This document shows positions 1 through 5,094 of a stretch of 6,898 bases of DNA, one piece after another (the first letter of the stretch is position 1; the number at the start of each line of letters is the position of its first letter). Below the pieces are notes generated by a model. It saw only the letters and a list, made by a program, of their open reading frames with translations. It had not been told where the DNA came from and did no database searches. Origin of the DNA: Streptosporangiaceae bacterium (lineage in GTDB: Bacteria; Actinomycetota; Actinomycetes; Streptosporangiales; Streptosporangiaceae); assembly GCA_030052355.1 (NCBI GenBank), contig JASIGS010000516.1, positions 1 through 6,898 on the forward strand, given 5' to 3'. Both the position numbers and the translations under genes were made by a program.

Positions 1-1
1 G

Positions 2-544
2 CGCCGCCTCAGCATCCAGCAGAAAAACAGCCGCCCCAACCATCCCCAGACCCAGGGCAAAACCGAGCGCTTCCAGCAGACCCTCAAAAAATGGCTCCCC
101 GCCCAGCAGCCCCAGCCCGCGACCCCCGGCCAGCTGCAGGCCCTGCTGGACACCTTCACCGCCTACTACAACACCCGCCGGCCGCACCGCTCCCTGCCGC
201 ACCGCCAGACCCCTGCCACCGCCTACACCGCCCGCCCCAAAGCCACCCCCGGCAACCGCGCCGCCGACAGCCACGACCGGGTCCGCGCCGACATCATCGG
301 CACCACCGGCACCGTCACCCTCCGCCACGCCGGGCAGCTCTACCACATCGGCATCGGCCGGACCCACGCCGGAACCCACATCCTGATGCTCGTACAGGAC
401 CTCGACGTCCGCATTATCGACGCCGCCACCGGCGAACTCCTCCGCCACCTCACCCTCGACCCCGGCCACATCTACCAGCCCACCGGCCGGCCGCACGGAC
501 CCACGCCCGGCACACCCCGCAAACGCAAACACCCCGGACCCTAA
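2..544 (+). CDS. IS481-family transposase, C-terminal part (5' truncated by window edge)
   Basis: An open frame enters from the left edge and gives 180 residues before TAA. It begins inside the DDE integrase-like catalytic core. The stretch HPQTQGKTERFQQTLKKW (about residues 14-31) contains the third catalytic acid, here E22, in the setting typical of IS481 transposases, and YNTRRPHRSL (56-65) is the usual end of the core. The two catalytic aspartates lie outside the window. Residues from about 90 to 165 form a small beta-rich C-terminal domain (GTVTLRHAGQLYHIGIG, then IDAATGELLRHLTLDP) seen in many actinobacterial members of this family. The tail is basic (KRKHPGP). The enzyme would cut and join the ends of its own IS. 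No frameshift or stop interrupts the visible part, so the copy may be intact, but the missing half decides that. The reading strand is strikingly C-rich. Family assignment rests on motif recognition. Confidence 0.9.
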   Translation, partial: RRLSIQQKNSRPNHPQTQGKTERFQQTLKKWLPAQQPQPATPGQLQALLDTFTAYYNTRRPHRSLPHRQTPATAYTARPKATPGNRAADSHDRVRADIIGTTGTVTLRHAGQLYHIGIGRTHAGTHILMLVQDLDVRIIDAATGELLRHLTLDPGHIYQPTGRPHGPTPGTPRKRKHPGP

Positions 545-558
545 CCGTGGGTTCGGGG

Positions 559-584
559 TGTCCTCAATGTCTTGCGACATCACA
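559..584. repeat. Probable right terminal inverted repeat of the IS481-family element
   Basis: Fourteen bases after the transposase stop lies a 26-base stretch that, read inward on the minus strand, starts TGTGATGTCGCAAGACAT. IS481-family ends commonly begin with TGT, and the repeat normally sits just behind the transposase stop. The stretch contains the small palindrome ATGTC-TTGC-GACAT (568-581). The left end is outside the window, so the match between ends and any target duplication cannot be seen. The exact outer boundary is inferred. Confidence 0.6.
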
Positions 585-585
585 A

Positions 586-675
586 TGGCGGTGGAGGTGG
601 GATTTGAACCCACGGATGGGTTGCCCCATCACACGCTTTCGAGGCGTGCGCCCTCGGCCACTAGGCGACTCCACC
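586..675 (-). tRNA. tRNA-Ser(CGA), with encoded CCA
   Basis: Read on the minus strand the gene starts GGTGGAG at 675 and its acceptor stem pairs perfectly with CTCCACC (596-590). The discriminator is G and CCA is encoded (588-586). The anticodon stem-loop reads CACGCCTCGAAAGCGTG, so the anticodon is CGA, which reads UCG serine codons. A long variable arm (GATGGGG-CAA-CCCATC type) marks a class II tRNA, as expected for serine. The T arm carries GGTTCAAATCC. All stems are intact, so it looks functional. Its 3' end is separated by one base from the IS terminal repeat, so native downstream sequence has apparently been replaced. Confidence 0.97.
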
Positions 676-682
676 GGAGCCG

Positions 683-688
683 AGCCTA
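683..688 (-). promoter_or_regulatory. Candidate -10 box for tRNA-Ser(CGA)
   Basis: TAGGCT on the minus strand has the conserved T-A-n-n-n-T pattern and lies 7 bases before the first tRNA base. No convincing -35 box is visible at 16-19 bases upstream, where the tadA terminator hairpin nearly reaches. The call is therefore weak, and the tRNA might start almost at its mature 5' end. Confidence 0.3.
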
Positions 689-711
689 CCTGAGCCAGCC
701 GTCCCCCGGCG

Positions 712-739
712 CGGCGGCTGCATCGCAGGTCAGCCGCCG
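712..739 (-). terminator. Hairpin terminator behind tadA
   Basis: CGGCGGCTG (712-720) and CAGCCGCCG (731-739) are perfect 9-bp arms around a 10-base loop, with one further G-U pair possible. It lies 38 bases after the tadA stop and before the tRNA promoter region. There is no T-tract on the minus strand, which is common for actinobacterial terminators. Confidence 0.65.
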
Positions 740-776
740 TCGGCCAGCGCGCAGATGAAATGAGTTTCCAGCTTGG

Positions 777-1235
777 TTAACGGCGCTCGCCGAAGAAACT
801 TCGCAGCAACTCGGCGCACTGATCGGCCAGCACGCCGCCGACAACCTCGACCGGCTCGCCCAGCCTGGGGTCGTGGAGCACATCCCACACCGAGCCCGCC
901 GCGCCCGCCCGCGGGTCCGGAGCGCCGTATACCAGCCGGGACATCCGCCCGGCGAGCAGCGCGCCAGCGCACATCGTGCACGGCTCCAGCGTCACGACCA
1001 GGGTGCAGCCAGCAAGGCGCCAATTGCCGACGGCCCGGCCCGCGGCCCGGATGGCGATCACCTCCGCGTGGGCTGTCGGATCGGAATCGGCCTCCCGGCT
1101 GTTATGGCCGCGACCAATTACCTCGCCTGCCGGGTCAAGCACCACCGCCCCGACCGGAACATCCGCGCCGGCCGACGACGCCTCGGCCAGGGCCTGCAGC
1201 ATCGCCGGCTCGAAGCTGGCCAGATAGCCGGTCAC
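777..1235 (-). CDS. tadA: tRNA-specific adenosine deaminase TadA
   Basis: TadA deaminates the wobble adenosine (A34) of tRNA-Arg(ACG) to inosine, letting one tRNA read several arginine codons; it is a cytoplasmic zinc enzyme and usually essential. The 152-residue product has the cytidine-deaminase fold signatures: VPVGAVV (26-32), GHN (43-45), HAE at 56-58 (zinc ligand H56 and proton-shuttle E58) and PCTMC at 85-89 (zinc ligands C86 and C89). Length is normal for the family. The start used is GTG at 1235, 8 bases after the stop of the upstream gene. No strong Shine-Dalgarno is present (TAGG about 8 bases ahead), so an internal ATG at residue 12 (MLQAL) is a possible alternative that keeps the whole domain. 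It is probably translated from the same transcript as its upstream partner gene. Other deaminases of this fold are less likely, given the motif spacing and the neighbour. Confidence 0.95.
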   Translation of the reverse strand: MTGYLASFEPAMLQALAEASSAGADVPVGAVVLDPAGEVIGRGHNSREADSDPTAHAEVIAIRAAGRAVGNWRLAGCTLVVTLEPCTMCAGALLAGRMSRLVYGAPDPRAGAAGSVWDVLHDPRLGEPVEVVGGVLADQCAELLRSFFGERR

Positions 1236-1243
1236 TGCGCTGC

Positions 1244-1735
1244 CTACGTGCCGAGCGCCGCGTCCAGCGCCCGCTCCAGAGCGGGTCCGAAGCCCATCCG
1301 CCTGGCCAGCCTCACGAGGGCCTCGTCCGGATACAAGTCGAGATCGCCCGAGACCGCGCCAAGATCCATCTCGTCCACCCCGAGGTCAGTGAAGATCGAC
1401 ATGTCTCCGGCCGGAAGGACCTGGTCGAGGTCCTCGTCGTCAGGAACGGGTATATCCAGGTAGTCGAGGACCTGCCGGGCGAGCAGCCAGTCGACCGACG
1501 CAGTCACATCCGACAGGAAAACGGAGACATTACCTGCGAGTACCCGGAGTGCAACGAAGAAATCGTCGCCAACGGCCGCCAGGCCGATCGTGCCGCCAAT
1601 GCTCGGCTGCTGGCGCAACGCCAGGATCAGACCGTCAAGGTTCTCTGTCAGGGCAGCCGGCAGTACCTCGGCCTCCCAGACGTCGTCTTCGCGATACACA
1701 ACGACCGCGAAGTCGCTCGCGCTCATATCCGACAT
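1244..1735 (-). CDS. tRNA adenosine deaminase-associated protein (TIGR03941-type)
   Basis: This 163-residue acidic protein sits directly upstream of tadA with an 8-bp gap. That position and its sequence match the actinobacterial family named tRNA adenosine deaminase-associated protein; the name reflects gene neighbourhood, and no biochemical role is established. Visible features are the N-terminal FAVVVYREDDVWEAEVLP (9-26), a middle region with GLAAVGDDFFVALRV (51-65) and SVDWLLARQVLDYLDIP (80-96), and a C-terminal helix-like part ending ARRMGFGPALERALDAALG. There is no signal peptide, membrane segment or cysteine cluster, so it should be cytoplasmic. The ATG at 1735 is favoured by GGAG five bases ahead (1741-1744); a second ATG three codons on has poorer spacing. 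It probably forms an operon with tadA and may modulate or bind it, which is inference from conserved linkage. Confidence 0.88.
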   Translation of the reverse strand: MSDMSASDFAVVVYREDDVWEAEVLPAALTENLDGLILALRQQPSIGGTIGLAAVGDDFFVALRVLAGNVSVFLSDVTASVDWLLARQVLDYLDIPVPDDEDLDQVLPAGDMSIFTDLGVDEMDLGAVSGDLDLYPDEALVRLARRMGFGPALERALDAALGT

Positions 1736-1873
1736 TGCCGCTCCACAGCCTGGTTTCGAAGGGAAATGGTGTCAGACTCTCCTCTCCCTTGCGTGCGGAA
1801 CCCGATGCTGTGTTGTGTGAGCGTTGCCCGACTCAGCGTGCTCGCCGGCGATCAGGGAACGGCCCCGCGCGCC

Positions 1874-1887
1874 GGCGCGATCGCGCC
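1874..1887. repeat. Perfect 14-bp palindrome, possible operator
   Basis: GGCGCGATCGCGCC reads identically on both strands, and part of it (GATCGCG) recurs at 1893-1899. It lies in the middle of the divergent region, about 37 bases upstream of the plus-strand -35 candidate. In GC-rich DNA a palindrome of Gs and Cs can occur by chance, so its role as a binding site is only a suggestion. Confidence 0.35.
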
Positions 1888-1923
1888 CGCCCGATCGCGT
1901 ATGGTTGCTTGGGTTACTGGTCA

Positions 1924-1952
1924 TTGGTCGGCAAAAGGCACTGAGCTATGCT
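1924..1952 (+). promoter_or_regulatory. Candidate promoter for the small-protein/PH-domain operon
   Basis: TTGGTC (1924-1929) and TATGCT (1947-1952) are separated by exactly 17 bases, a good fit to the principal sigma-factor consensus. Transcription would start near 1959 and leave a leader of roughly 70 bases before the GTG at 2028. Supported by sequence pattern only. Confidence 0.5.
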
Positions 1953-2014
1953 GGCGAGTGGCACGCGAGATTCAAACTGCTCTCATGCGGTAACGACCTA
2001 CTGCGACCGCGCCT

Positions 2015-2025
2015 AGGAGGTGATC
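2015..2025 (+). promoter_or_regulatory. Extended Shine-Dalgarno fixing the GTG start at 2028
   Basis: AGGAGGTGATC is complementary over 11 consecutive bases to the conserved 3' end of bacterial 16S rRNA, far longer than the usual 4-6. The AGGAGG core ends 7 bases before GTG. It decides the start of the 50-residue gene and rules out the longer in-frame reading that begins near 1824. Confidence 0.85.
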
Positions 2026-2027
2026 AC

Positions 2028-2180
2028 GTGTTGCGGAAGGTCATCACATGGGCAATCGTCATTTTCGTCGTGTACTACCTGGCTACAGACCCGCACGGCG
2101 CCGCAACGGTCCTCCACCACGCGTACAACGGCCTGAAGTCCGCGGGCAACTCCATGACGAAGTTCGTGAACAGCCTGTAA
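2028..2180 (+). CDS. Small membrane-anchored protein upstream of PH-domain gene
   Basis: GTG start, TAA stop, 50 residues. The start is set by the near-ideal ribosome binding site ahead of it. The N terminus is a short basic piece (LRK) followed by one strongly hydrophobic segment, VITWAIVIFVVYYLA (about residues 5-19), which should be a membrane anchor or uncleaved signal. The remaining 30 residues (DPHGAATVLHHAYNGLKSAGNSMTK..., ending FVNSL) are polar and could form an amphipathic helix. The next gene begins only 4 bases after its stop, so the two are almost certainly co-transcribed. I recognise this pairing of a tiny hydrophobic protein with a bacterial PH-domain protein from other actinobacteria, but know of no assigned function. 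A function shared with the PH protein at the membrane is inference. The very strong translation signal and the sensible protein argue that it is real. Confidence 0.85.
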   Translation: MLRKVITWAIVIFVVYYLATDPHGAATVLHHAYNGLKSAGNSMTKFVNSL

Positions 2181-2184
2181 GCAA

Positions 2185-2745
2185 ATGCGGCAGCCAACGT
2201 CAGGTGCACGAGCGCCGGTAGTGATCAACAAGTATCTACTACCGCGAGAAGTGCAGGTCGCGACGGTCCGGAAGCATCCGGCCGTTCTTATACCGCCCAG
2301 TGCCCAAGCACTAGGCGGGCTGCTCCTTGCCGCATTGCTCAACGCCACGATCGTGCACGGGCTGCTCGCTGACATCATCTGGATCGCGTGGGGCTTGCTT
2401 GTGCTGCGGCTGATATGGAAGACACTCATGTGGGCGGTTGACTACTTCGTAGTAACAACCGAGCGACTGCTGCTGACCACAGGCTTCTTCACCCGCAGGG
2501 TGGCGATGATGCCGCTGACGAAGGTCACGGACATGAGTTTCCAGCGCTCTTTCGCAGGGCGACTTTTCGGTTACGGTGAGTTCATTGTCGAGTCTGCCGG
2601 ACAAGACCAGGCCTTGCGCAACGTGACGTATATTCCTTATCCAGAGCAGCTTTACCTGCTGATTTGTGGCATGCTCTTTCCATCAGCTGCCGAAGATGCA
2701 GAGGACGCCGGAGACCTGCCTCCGGCTCTCCCCGACGACTTCTAA
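2185..2745 (+). CDS. Bacterial PH-domain (DUF304/bPH_2-like) membrane protein
   Basis: The product has 186 residues. After a soluble N-terminal stretch with NKYLLPREVQVATVRKHPAV (15-34) come two hydrophobic segments, about 41-58 and 63-84, predicted to form a membrane hairpin. A bacterial PH-like domain follows (about 86-158): DYFVVTTERLLLTTGFFTRR, then MMPLTKVTDMSFQRS and LFGYGEFIVESAGQ. This order of TM hairpin then 'ttRrl...tG...r....pl.ki.dv' is characteristic of the family. The C terminus is acidic and Pro-rich (AAEDAEDAGDLPPALPDDF), probably disordered. No catalytic motif is seen; the domain usually mediates assembly or lipid-proximal contacts. The ATG at 2185 has only weak ribosome-binding sequence and may be reached by re-initiation after the 4-base gap from the small gene. 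GTG at 2221 is an alternative start that keeps all domains. Exact function is unknown. Confidence 0.88.
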   Translation: MRQPTSGARAPVVINKYLLPREVQVATVRKHPAVLIPPSAQALGGLLLAALLNATIVHGLLADIIWIAWGLLVLRLIWKTLMWAVDYFVVTTERLLLTTGFFTRRVAMMPLTKVTDMSFQRSFAGRLFGYGEFIVESAGQDQALRNVTYIPYPEQLYLLICGMLFPSAAEDAEDAGDLPPALPDDF

Positions 2746-2773
2746 GTCTGAGCGCTGGCCCCTTCCCCGGGGT

Positions 2774-2812
2774 TCGTGCGGCCGGATGACACCTCGACGT
2801 CCGGCCGCACGA
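2774..2812. terminator. Bidirectional hairpin between convergent genes
   Basis: TCGTGCGGCCGGA (2774-2786) and TCCGGCCGCACGA (2800-2812) are perfect 13-bp arms around a 13-base loop. The hairpin lies 28 bases after the PH-gene stop and 40 bases beyond the stop of the convergent Cys-rich gene, so it can end both transcripts. There is no clear T-tract on either side. Confidence 0.8.
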
Positions 2813-2852
2813 GCTTGTTGAGACGCGCCAGGGTCCGGCCGGACAGCCTTGC

Positions 2853-3188
2853 TCAGGCGGCTGCAGCCGCGCACGGGGCACACAACGGCACGTCCACGTC
2901 GAGGAACCTGCGGGTTGTCACCGGAGAGTCCGTCTCGCAGATGCCTTGCTGGTTCGGGTGCACGGCCTGGCACAGGCAGTGACAGTTCCGCGGGCGCTCC
3001 GCCGGGGTTACGCGCGGGGCCTCAACGGCAGCCAGGAACGCCGGGTCGGAAACCACACGCTCGACCGCCGGCCTGACCTCGTCCCAGAGCGACGAACCCC
3101 ACCGGCCAATCCCGTCGGCCTTGACCCGCCACCATCGCAGCAGGCGCTCGGCTGGCGCCAGGGTGCCGTCGTCCTCGTCCGTGGCCAT
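2853..3188 (-). CDS. Hypothetical Cys-rich protein, possible zinc-binding C-terminal region
   Basis: I do not recognise this 111-residue protein. From the ATG at 3188 it has an acidic start (MATDEDDGTLAPAE), then an aromatic, partly helical part rich in Trp (LLRWWRVKADGIGRWGSSLWDEV, of which W19, W20, W30 and W35 stand out). A compact C-terminal half has six cysteines: C69, C71, C73, C84, C103 and C106, with H70 and H77 nearby. The spacing CxCxC-(10)-C-(18)-CxxC suggests a metal-binding knuckle, which is inference. It ends with a run of alanines. The frame stays open to a GTG at 3296, but upstream residues are Arg-rich and unconvincing, so I chose the internal ATG. No good Shine-Dalgarno precedes it; GTGACA and CAAGAT spaced 17 bases just upstream would fit a nearly leaderless transcript, weakly supported. 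It stands alone, convergent to the PH gene. Good codon bias supports a real gene. Confidence 0.7.
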   Translation of the reverse strand: MATDEDDGTLAPAERLLRWWRVKADGIGRWGSSLWDEVRPAVERVVSDPAFLAAVEAPRVTPAERPRNCHCLCQAVHPNQQGICETDSPVTTRRFLDVDVPLCAPCAAAAA

Positions 3189-3337
3189 CACCGAATCTTG
3201 ATCGTTCCGCTGCCGGATGTCACGCCCAGGCCTGCGGCCCACCCGACCGCGGACCGTGGACGATGAAACGAGCGTATCGCCGGGCCGCTTGCCCACAAAG
3301 AGTTCCCCGTGACCACGCGGTCTGGGCCTCCCGGCGG

Positions 3338-3372
3338 CTGCGCCGTCCCCCGCTTGGCGGGGGACGGCGCAT
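3338..3372 (-). terminator. Strong hairpin terminator of the GH6 cellulase gene
   Basis: GCGCCGTCCCCCGC (3340-3353) and GCGGGGGACGGCGC (3357-3370) are perfect 14-bp arms around a three-base loop, and an A-T and a G-U pair extend the stem to 16 bp. It lies 18 bases beyond the cellulase stop on the minus strand. No T-tract follows. Its position and near-gapless stem make it the most convincing terminator in the window. Confidence 0.88.
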
Positions 3373-3390
3373 CTCCCGAGCCGATTGCCG

Positions 3391-4908
3391 TCAGGGAGCC
3401 GGCGCCTCGTTGCCAGCCGCGCTCGCGGACTGGTTGGCGTCAGCGATCAGCTGAAGCGCCTGGGCACCGAACCAGTCGCCAGCCGCCGGGTCTACCTGTC
3501 CCCAGAGCGGGTCAAAGGTGCCCTGCGCACTCGCCGAGACATCCCACGGGTTGTAGGCGCTGTAGTCCCACGCCCGGACGCCGCCTGCACTGTCGCACTC
3601 ACCATCCGACTCACCAGGGATCTTCACCCAGAGGTAAGCGTCAACGAGCGGTACACCGGTGTTCGCCGTGGGGGCCAGGCCGAGCCCCGACCCCGGCGGG
3701 TTGCACCAGTTGCCCGACTGGAGGGTGCTGATGTCGCTCGCTGGCTGGTCGTACGGCGCGGCCTCGTAGTTGACCATGTCGGCGTCGGATCCGCCGGTCA
3801 TCGGGTTCGGTCCATCGCCGTTGCGGCTCGTGTCGATGACGAAGTGCGTCGTGGCCGTGGCATCGACCGAAGCCAGGTCGTTCGCGTAGGTGCCGTCGAT
3901 CCCGACGACGGTGTCCGGGTCGGCAAGGTCGGTCGACGACGGCGTCTCATCGTTCCACGGCACGTAGTTGTTCATCGCCGTGCCCTCATAGCCTGTCGCC
4001 GGGCCGCCGTTCCAGTACTGGTTCGGGCAGCTGTTGTTGAAGAAGCTCGTCTCCGCCTGGTAGGTGCCGGCCTCGACTCCGCTGCTCCCGATCTGGCCGG
4101 AACCCTGGGCGTAGGCGATGCAGTCCGAGATCCATGTGCCGTAGGCGATGTTGTTCGAGGTGTACTGGTAGTTCGAGACGTTGAGGAAGAAGCCCTGCGC
4201 CTGCTGGACGCCGGCCTCGACGAGTCGCTGGGCGATGTTGCCGACCTGCTGCCACGCGCTGTGCGTGCCGTCCAGGTAGACGAGCGTGTCCGGATCCGCC
4301 TCGAGGTCGCCGACCGCGTCGACGAGATCGGTGATGCGACCCTGGTCGGTGTACGGGTAGTCAGCTCCGGCCGGGAGGCTGCAGTCCGACGGCATGTTGC
4401 CGAGTGCGTCGGGCTCGAGGATGACAACCGCCTTGCCGTTCCCTATGCCGGCCGCGAAGGCCGCGATCCAGGCCTGATAGTCGGCATCGGTCAGCGCACC
4501 GCCGGCCGAGTACTGGGAGCAGTCGCGTCCCGGTATGTCGTAGGCGACCAGCACCGGAACGGCGCCCTCTAGCGCGGCCTCGACCATCGTGGTACGGACT
4601 TGCTGCTCGACCTGCGCCGGCGTTCCGCCGTCGAACCAGACCGCCTGCGGGGTCGTCAGCATCCGCGCGAGGCCGGCCCCCTCGGCGAGGTGGCCCTCCG
4701 TCAGCAGGGTTGCCTCCTGCGCGATGGCCGCGCTCGTCGGTAACGGCACGAAGAATCGTGTGTTCGGCGGGAGCGTGCGGGAGGAGGCCGTGGTGCTGCT
4801 GCTTGCCGTGGTGCTAGCGGACGCTGCCGTCGCGCTCGTGCCGGCCAGCATTCCGGCGAGCGCGGTCGCGCCGGCGCAGCACAGCGCGGATCGGATTTTG
4901 TGAGCCAT
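3391..4908 (-). CDS. Secreted glycoside hydrolase family 6 cellulase, probably cellobiohydrolase
   Basis: The 505-residue protein should hydrolyse beta-1,4-glucan outside the cell with inversion, releasing cellobiose. Residues 1-32 are a signal peptide (basic HKIR, hydrophobic core, then ATAASAS as probable cleavage region), followed by a short Ser/Thr linker-like stretch. GH6 motifs in order: VAYDIPGRDCSQYSAGGA (121-138, with D129), VVILEPDALGN (161-171, with D167 the likely catalytic acid), YLDGTHSAW (211-219, with D213), HFVIDTSRNGDGP (355-367) and DAYLWVKIPGESDGEC (423-438, with D435). Segments such as FFLNVSNYQYTSNN, SCPNQYWNGGPA and WCNPPGSGLG resemble the loop-bearing exo type (Thermobifida Cel6B-like) rather than short endoglucanases. 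No carbohydrate-binding module is present at either end, unusual for a secreted exocellulase. The ATG at 4908 is preceded by GAGGAG at 4-base spacing. It is monocistronic, with its own promoter and terminator. Exo activity is inference; GH6 membership is firm. Confidence 0.95.
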   Translation of the reverse strand: MAHKIRSALCCAGATALAGMLAGTSATAASASTTASSSTTASSRTLPPNTRFFVPLPTSAAIAQEATLLTEGHLAEGAGLARMLTTPQAVWFDGGTPAQVEQQVRTTMVEAALEGAVPVLVAYDIPGRDCSQYSAGGALTDADYQAWIAAFAAGIGNGKAVVILEPDALGNMPSDCSLPAGADYPYTDQGRITDLVDAVGDLEADPDTLVYLDGTHSAWQQVGNIAQRLVEAGVQQAQGFFLNVSNYQYTSNNIAYGTWISDCIAYAQGSGQIGSSGVEAGTYQAETSFFNNSCPNQYWNGGPATGYEGTAMNNYVPWNDETPSSTDLADPDTVVGIDGTYANDLASVDATATTHFVIDTSRNGDGPNPMTGGSDADMVNYEAAPYDQPASDISTLQSGNWCNPPGSGLGLAPTANTGVPLVDAYLWVKIPGESDGECDSAGGVRAWDYSAYNPWDVSASAQGTFDPLWGQVDPAAGDWFGAQALQLIADANQSASAAGNEAPAP

Positions 4909-4928
4909 AGTTCTCCTCTTGGGCTCAG

Positions 4929-4962
4929 AAGTACCGAGCGGGGTTTCCGGTACTTTCCGGAA
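4929..4962 (-). promoter_or_regulatory. Repeat cluster at the predicted GH6 transcription start, possible operator
   Basis: Plus-strand TTTCCGGTAC (4944-4953) is followed directly by TTTCCGGAAC (4954-4963), a tandem repeat with a one-turn, 10-base period that contains the palindrome TTCCGGAA (4955-4962). In addition AAGTACCG (4929-4936) and CGGTACTT (4948-4955) form an 8-bp inverted repeat with an 11-base gap. The cluster sits at and just after the predicted start site, the usual place for a repressor. It does not resemble the GAGCGCTC-containing CebR/CelR cellulase operator. Confidence 0.4.
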
Positions 4963-4965
4963 CTG

Positions 4966-4994
4966 ACCGTAACTCTGGTGTCAGACCGGGTCAA
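4966..4994 (-). promoter_or_regulatory. Candidate promoter of the GH6 cellulase gene
   Basis: On the minus strand TTGACC (4994-4989) and TACGGT (4971-4966) are spaced by 17 bases. The -35 box matches the principal sigma consensus at five of six positions, and the -10 keeps T1, A2 and T6. Transcription would begin near 4960, giving a leader of about 50 bases before the ATG at 4908. Confidence 0.55.
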
Positions 4995-5094
4995 CGAGGA
5001 GATCACCGGGTGCGCTGCGCCTCAGCGGCGCGAGGCCAAACCCATTAGCCTGGCGAGTCCGCACGCCGTACGGGATCCGGAGGTGCTCGCTGCC

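Larger units (their letters stand above)
1736..2027. other. Divergent intergenic region
   Basis: About 290 bases separate the tadA operon (minus) from the small-protein/PH gene pair (plus), so both transcripts should start here. On the plus strand I see a promoter candidate and an extended Shine-Dalgarno, both listed separately. On the minus strand I could not pick out a convincing -35/-10 pair for the tadA operon. The middle (1874-1887) holds a perfect 14-bp palindrome. Open frames crossing this region have no Shine-Dalgarno and no recognisable protein, so I see no gene in it. Confidence 0.6.

Noticed and set aside
91..693. Open frame of 200 codons overlapping the transposase
   Set aside because: A Pro/Arg/His-rich out-of-frame reading of C-rich transposase DNA that also runs through a tRNA gene.
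773..1993. Plus-strand open frame of 406 codons across tadA and its partner gene
   Set aside because: Arg/Pro-rich antisense translation of two well-supported minus-strand genes and the intergenic region.
1824..2180. 118-residue version of the small membrane protein
   Set aside because: The extra N-terminal part covers the promoter candidate and has no ribosome binding site, while an 11-base Shine-Dalgarno marks the GTG at 2028.
3385..4572. Long plus-strand open frame (395 codons) opposite the cellulase gene
   Set aside because: It is a shadow of the GC-rich GH6 coding strand: no ribosome binding site, Val/Arg-rich composition and no recognisable domain.
5013..5036. Hairpin behind the SnoaL-like gene
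   Set aside because: Only competing 5-bp stems (CGCTG/CAGCG and GCCTC/GAGGC) can form, about 60-80 bases past the stop; too weak to call a terminator.
4909..5094. CebR/CelR-type cellulase operator
   Set aside because: I looked for a GAGCGCTC-centred palindrome upstream of the GH6 gene on both strands and found none.
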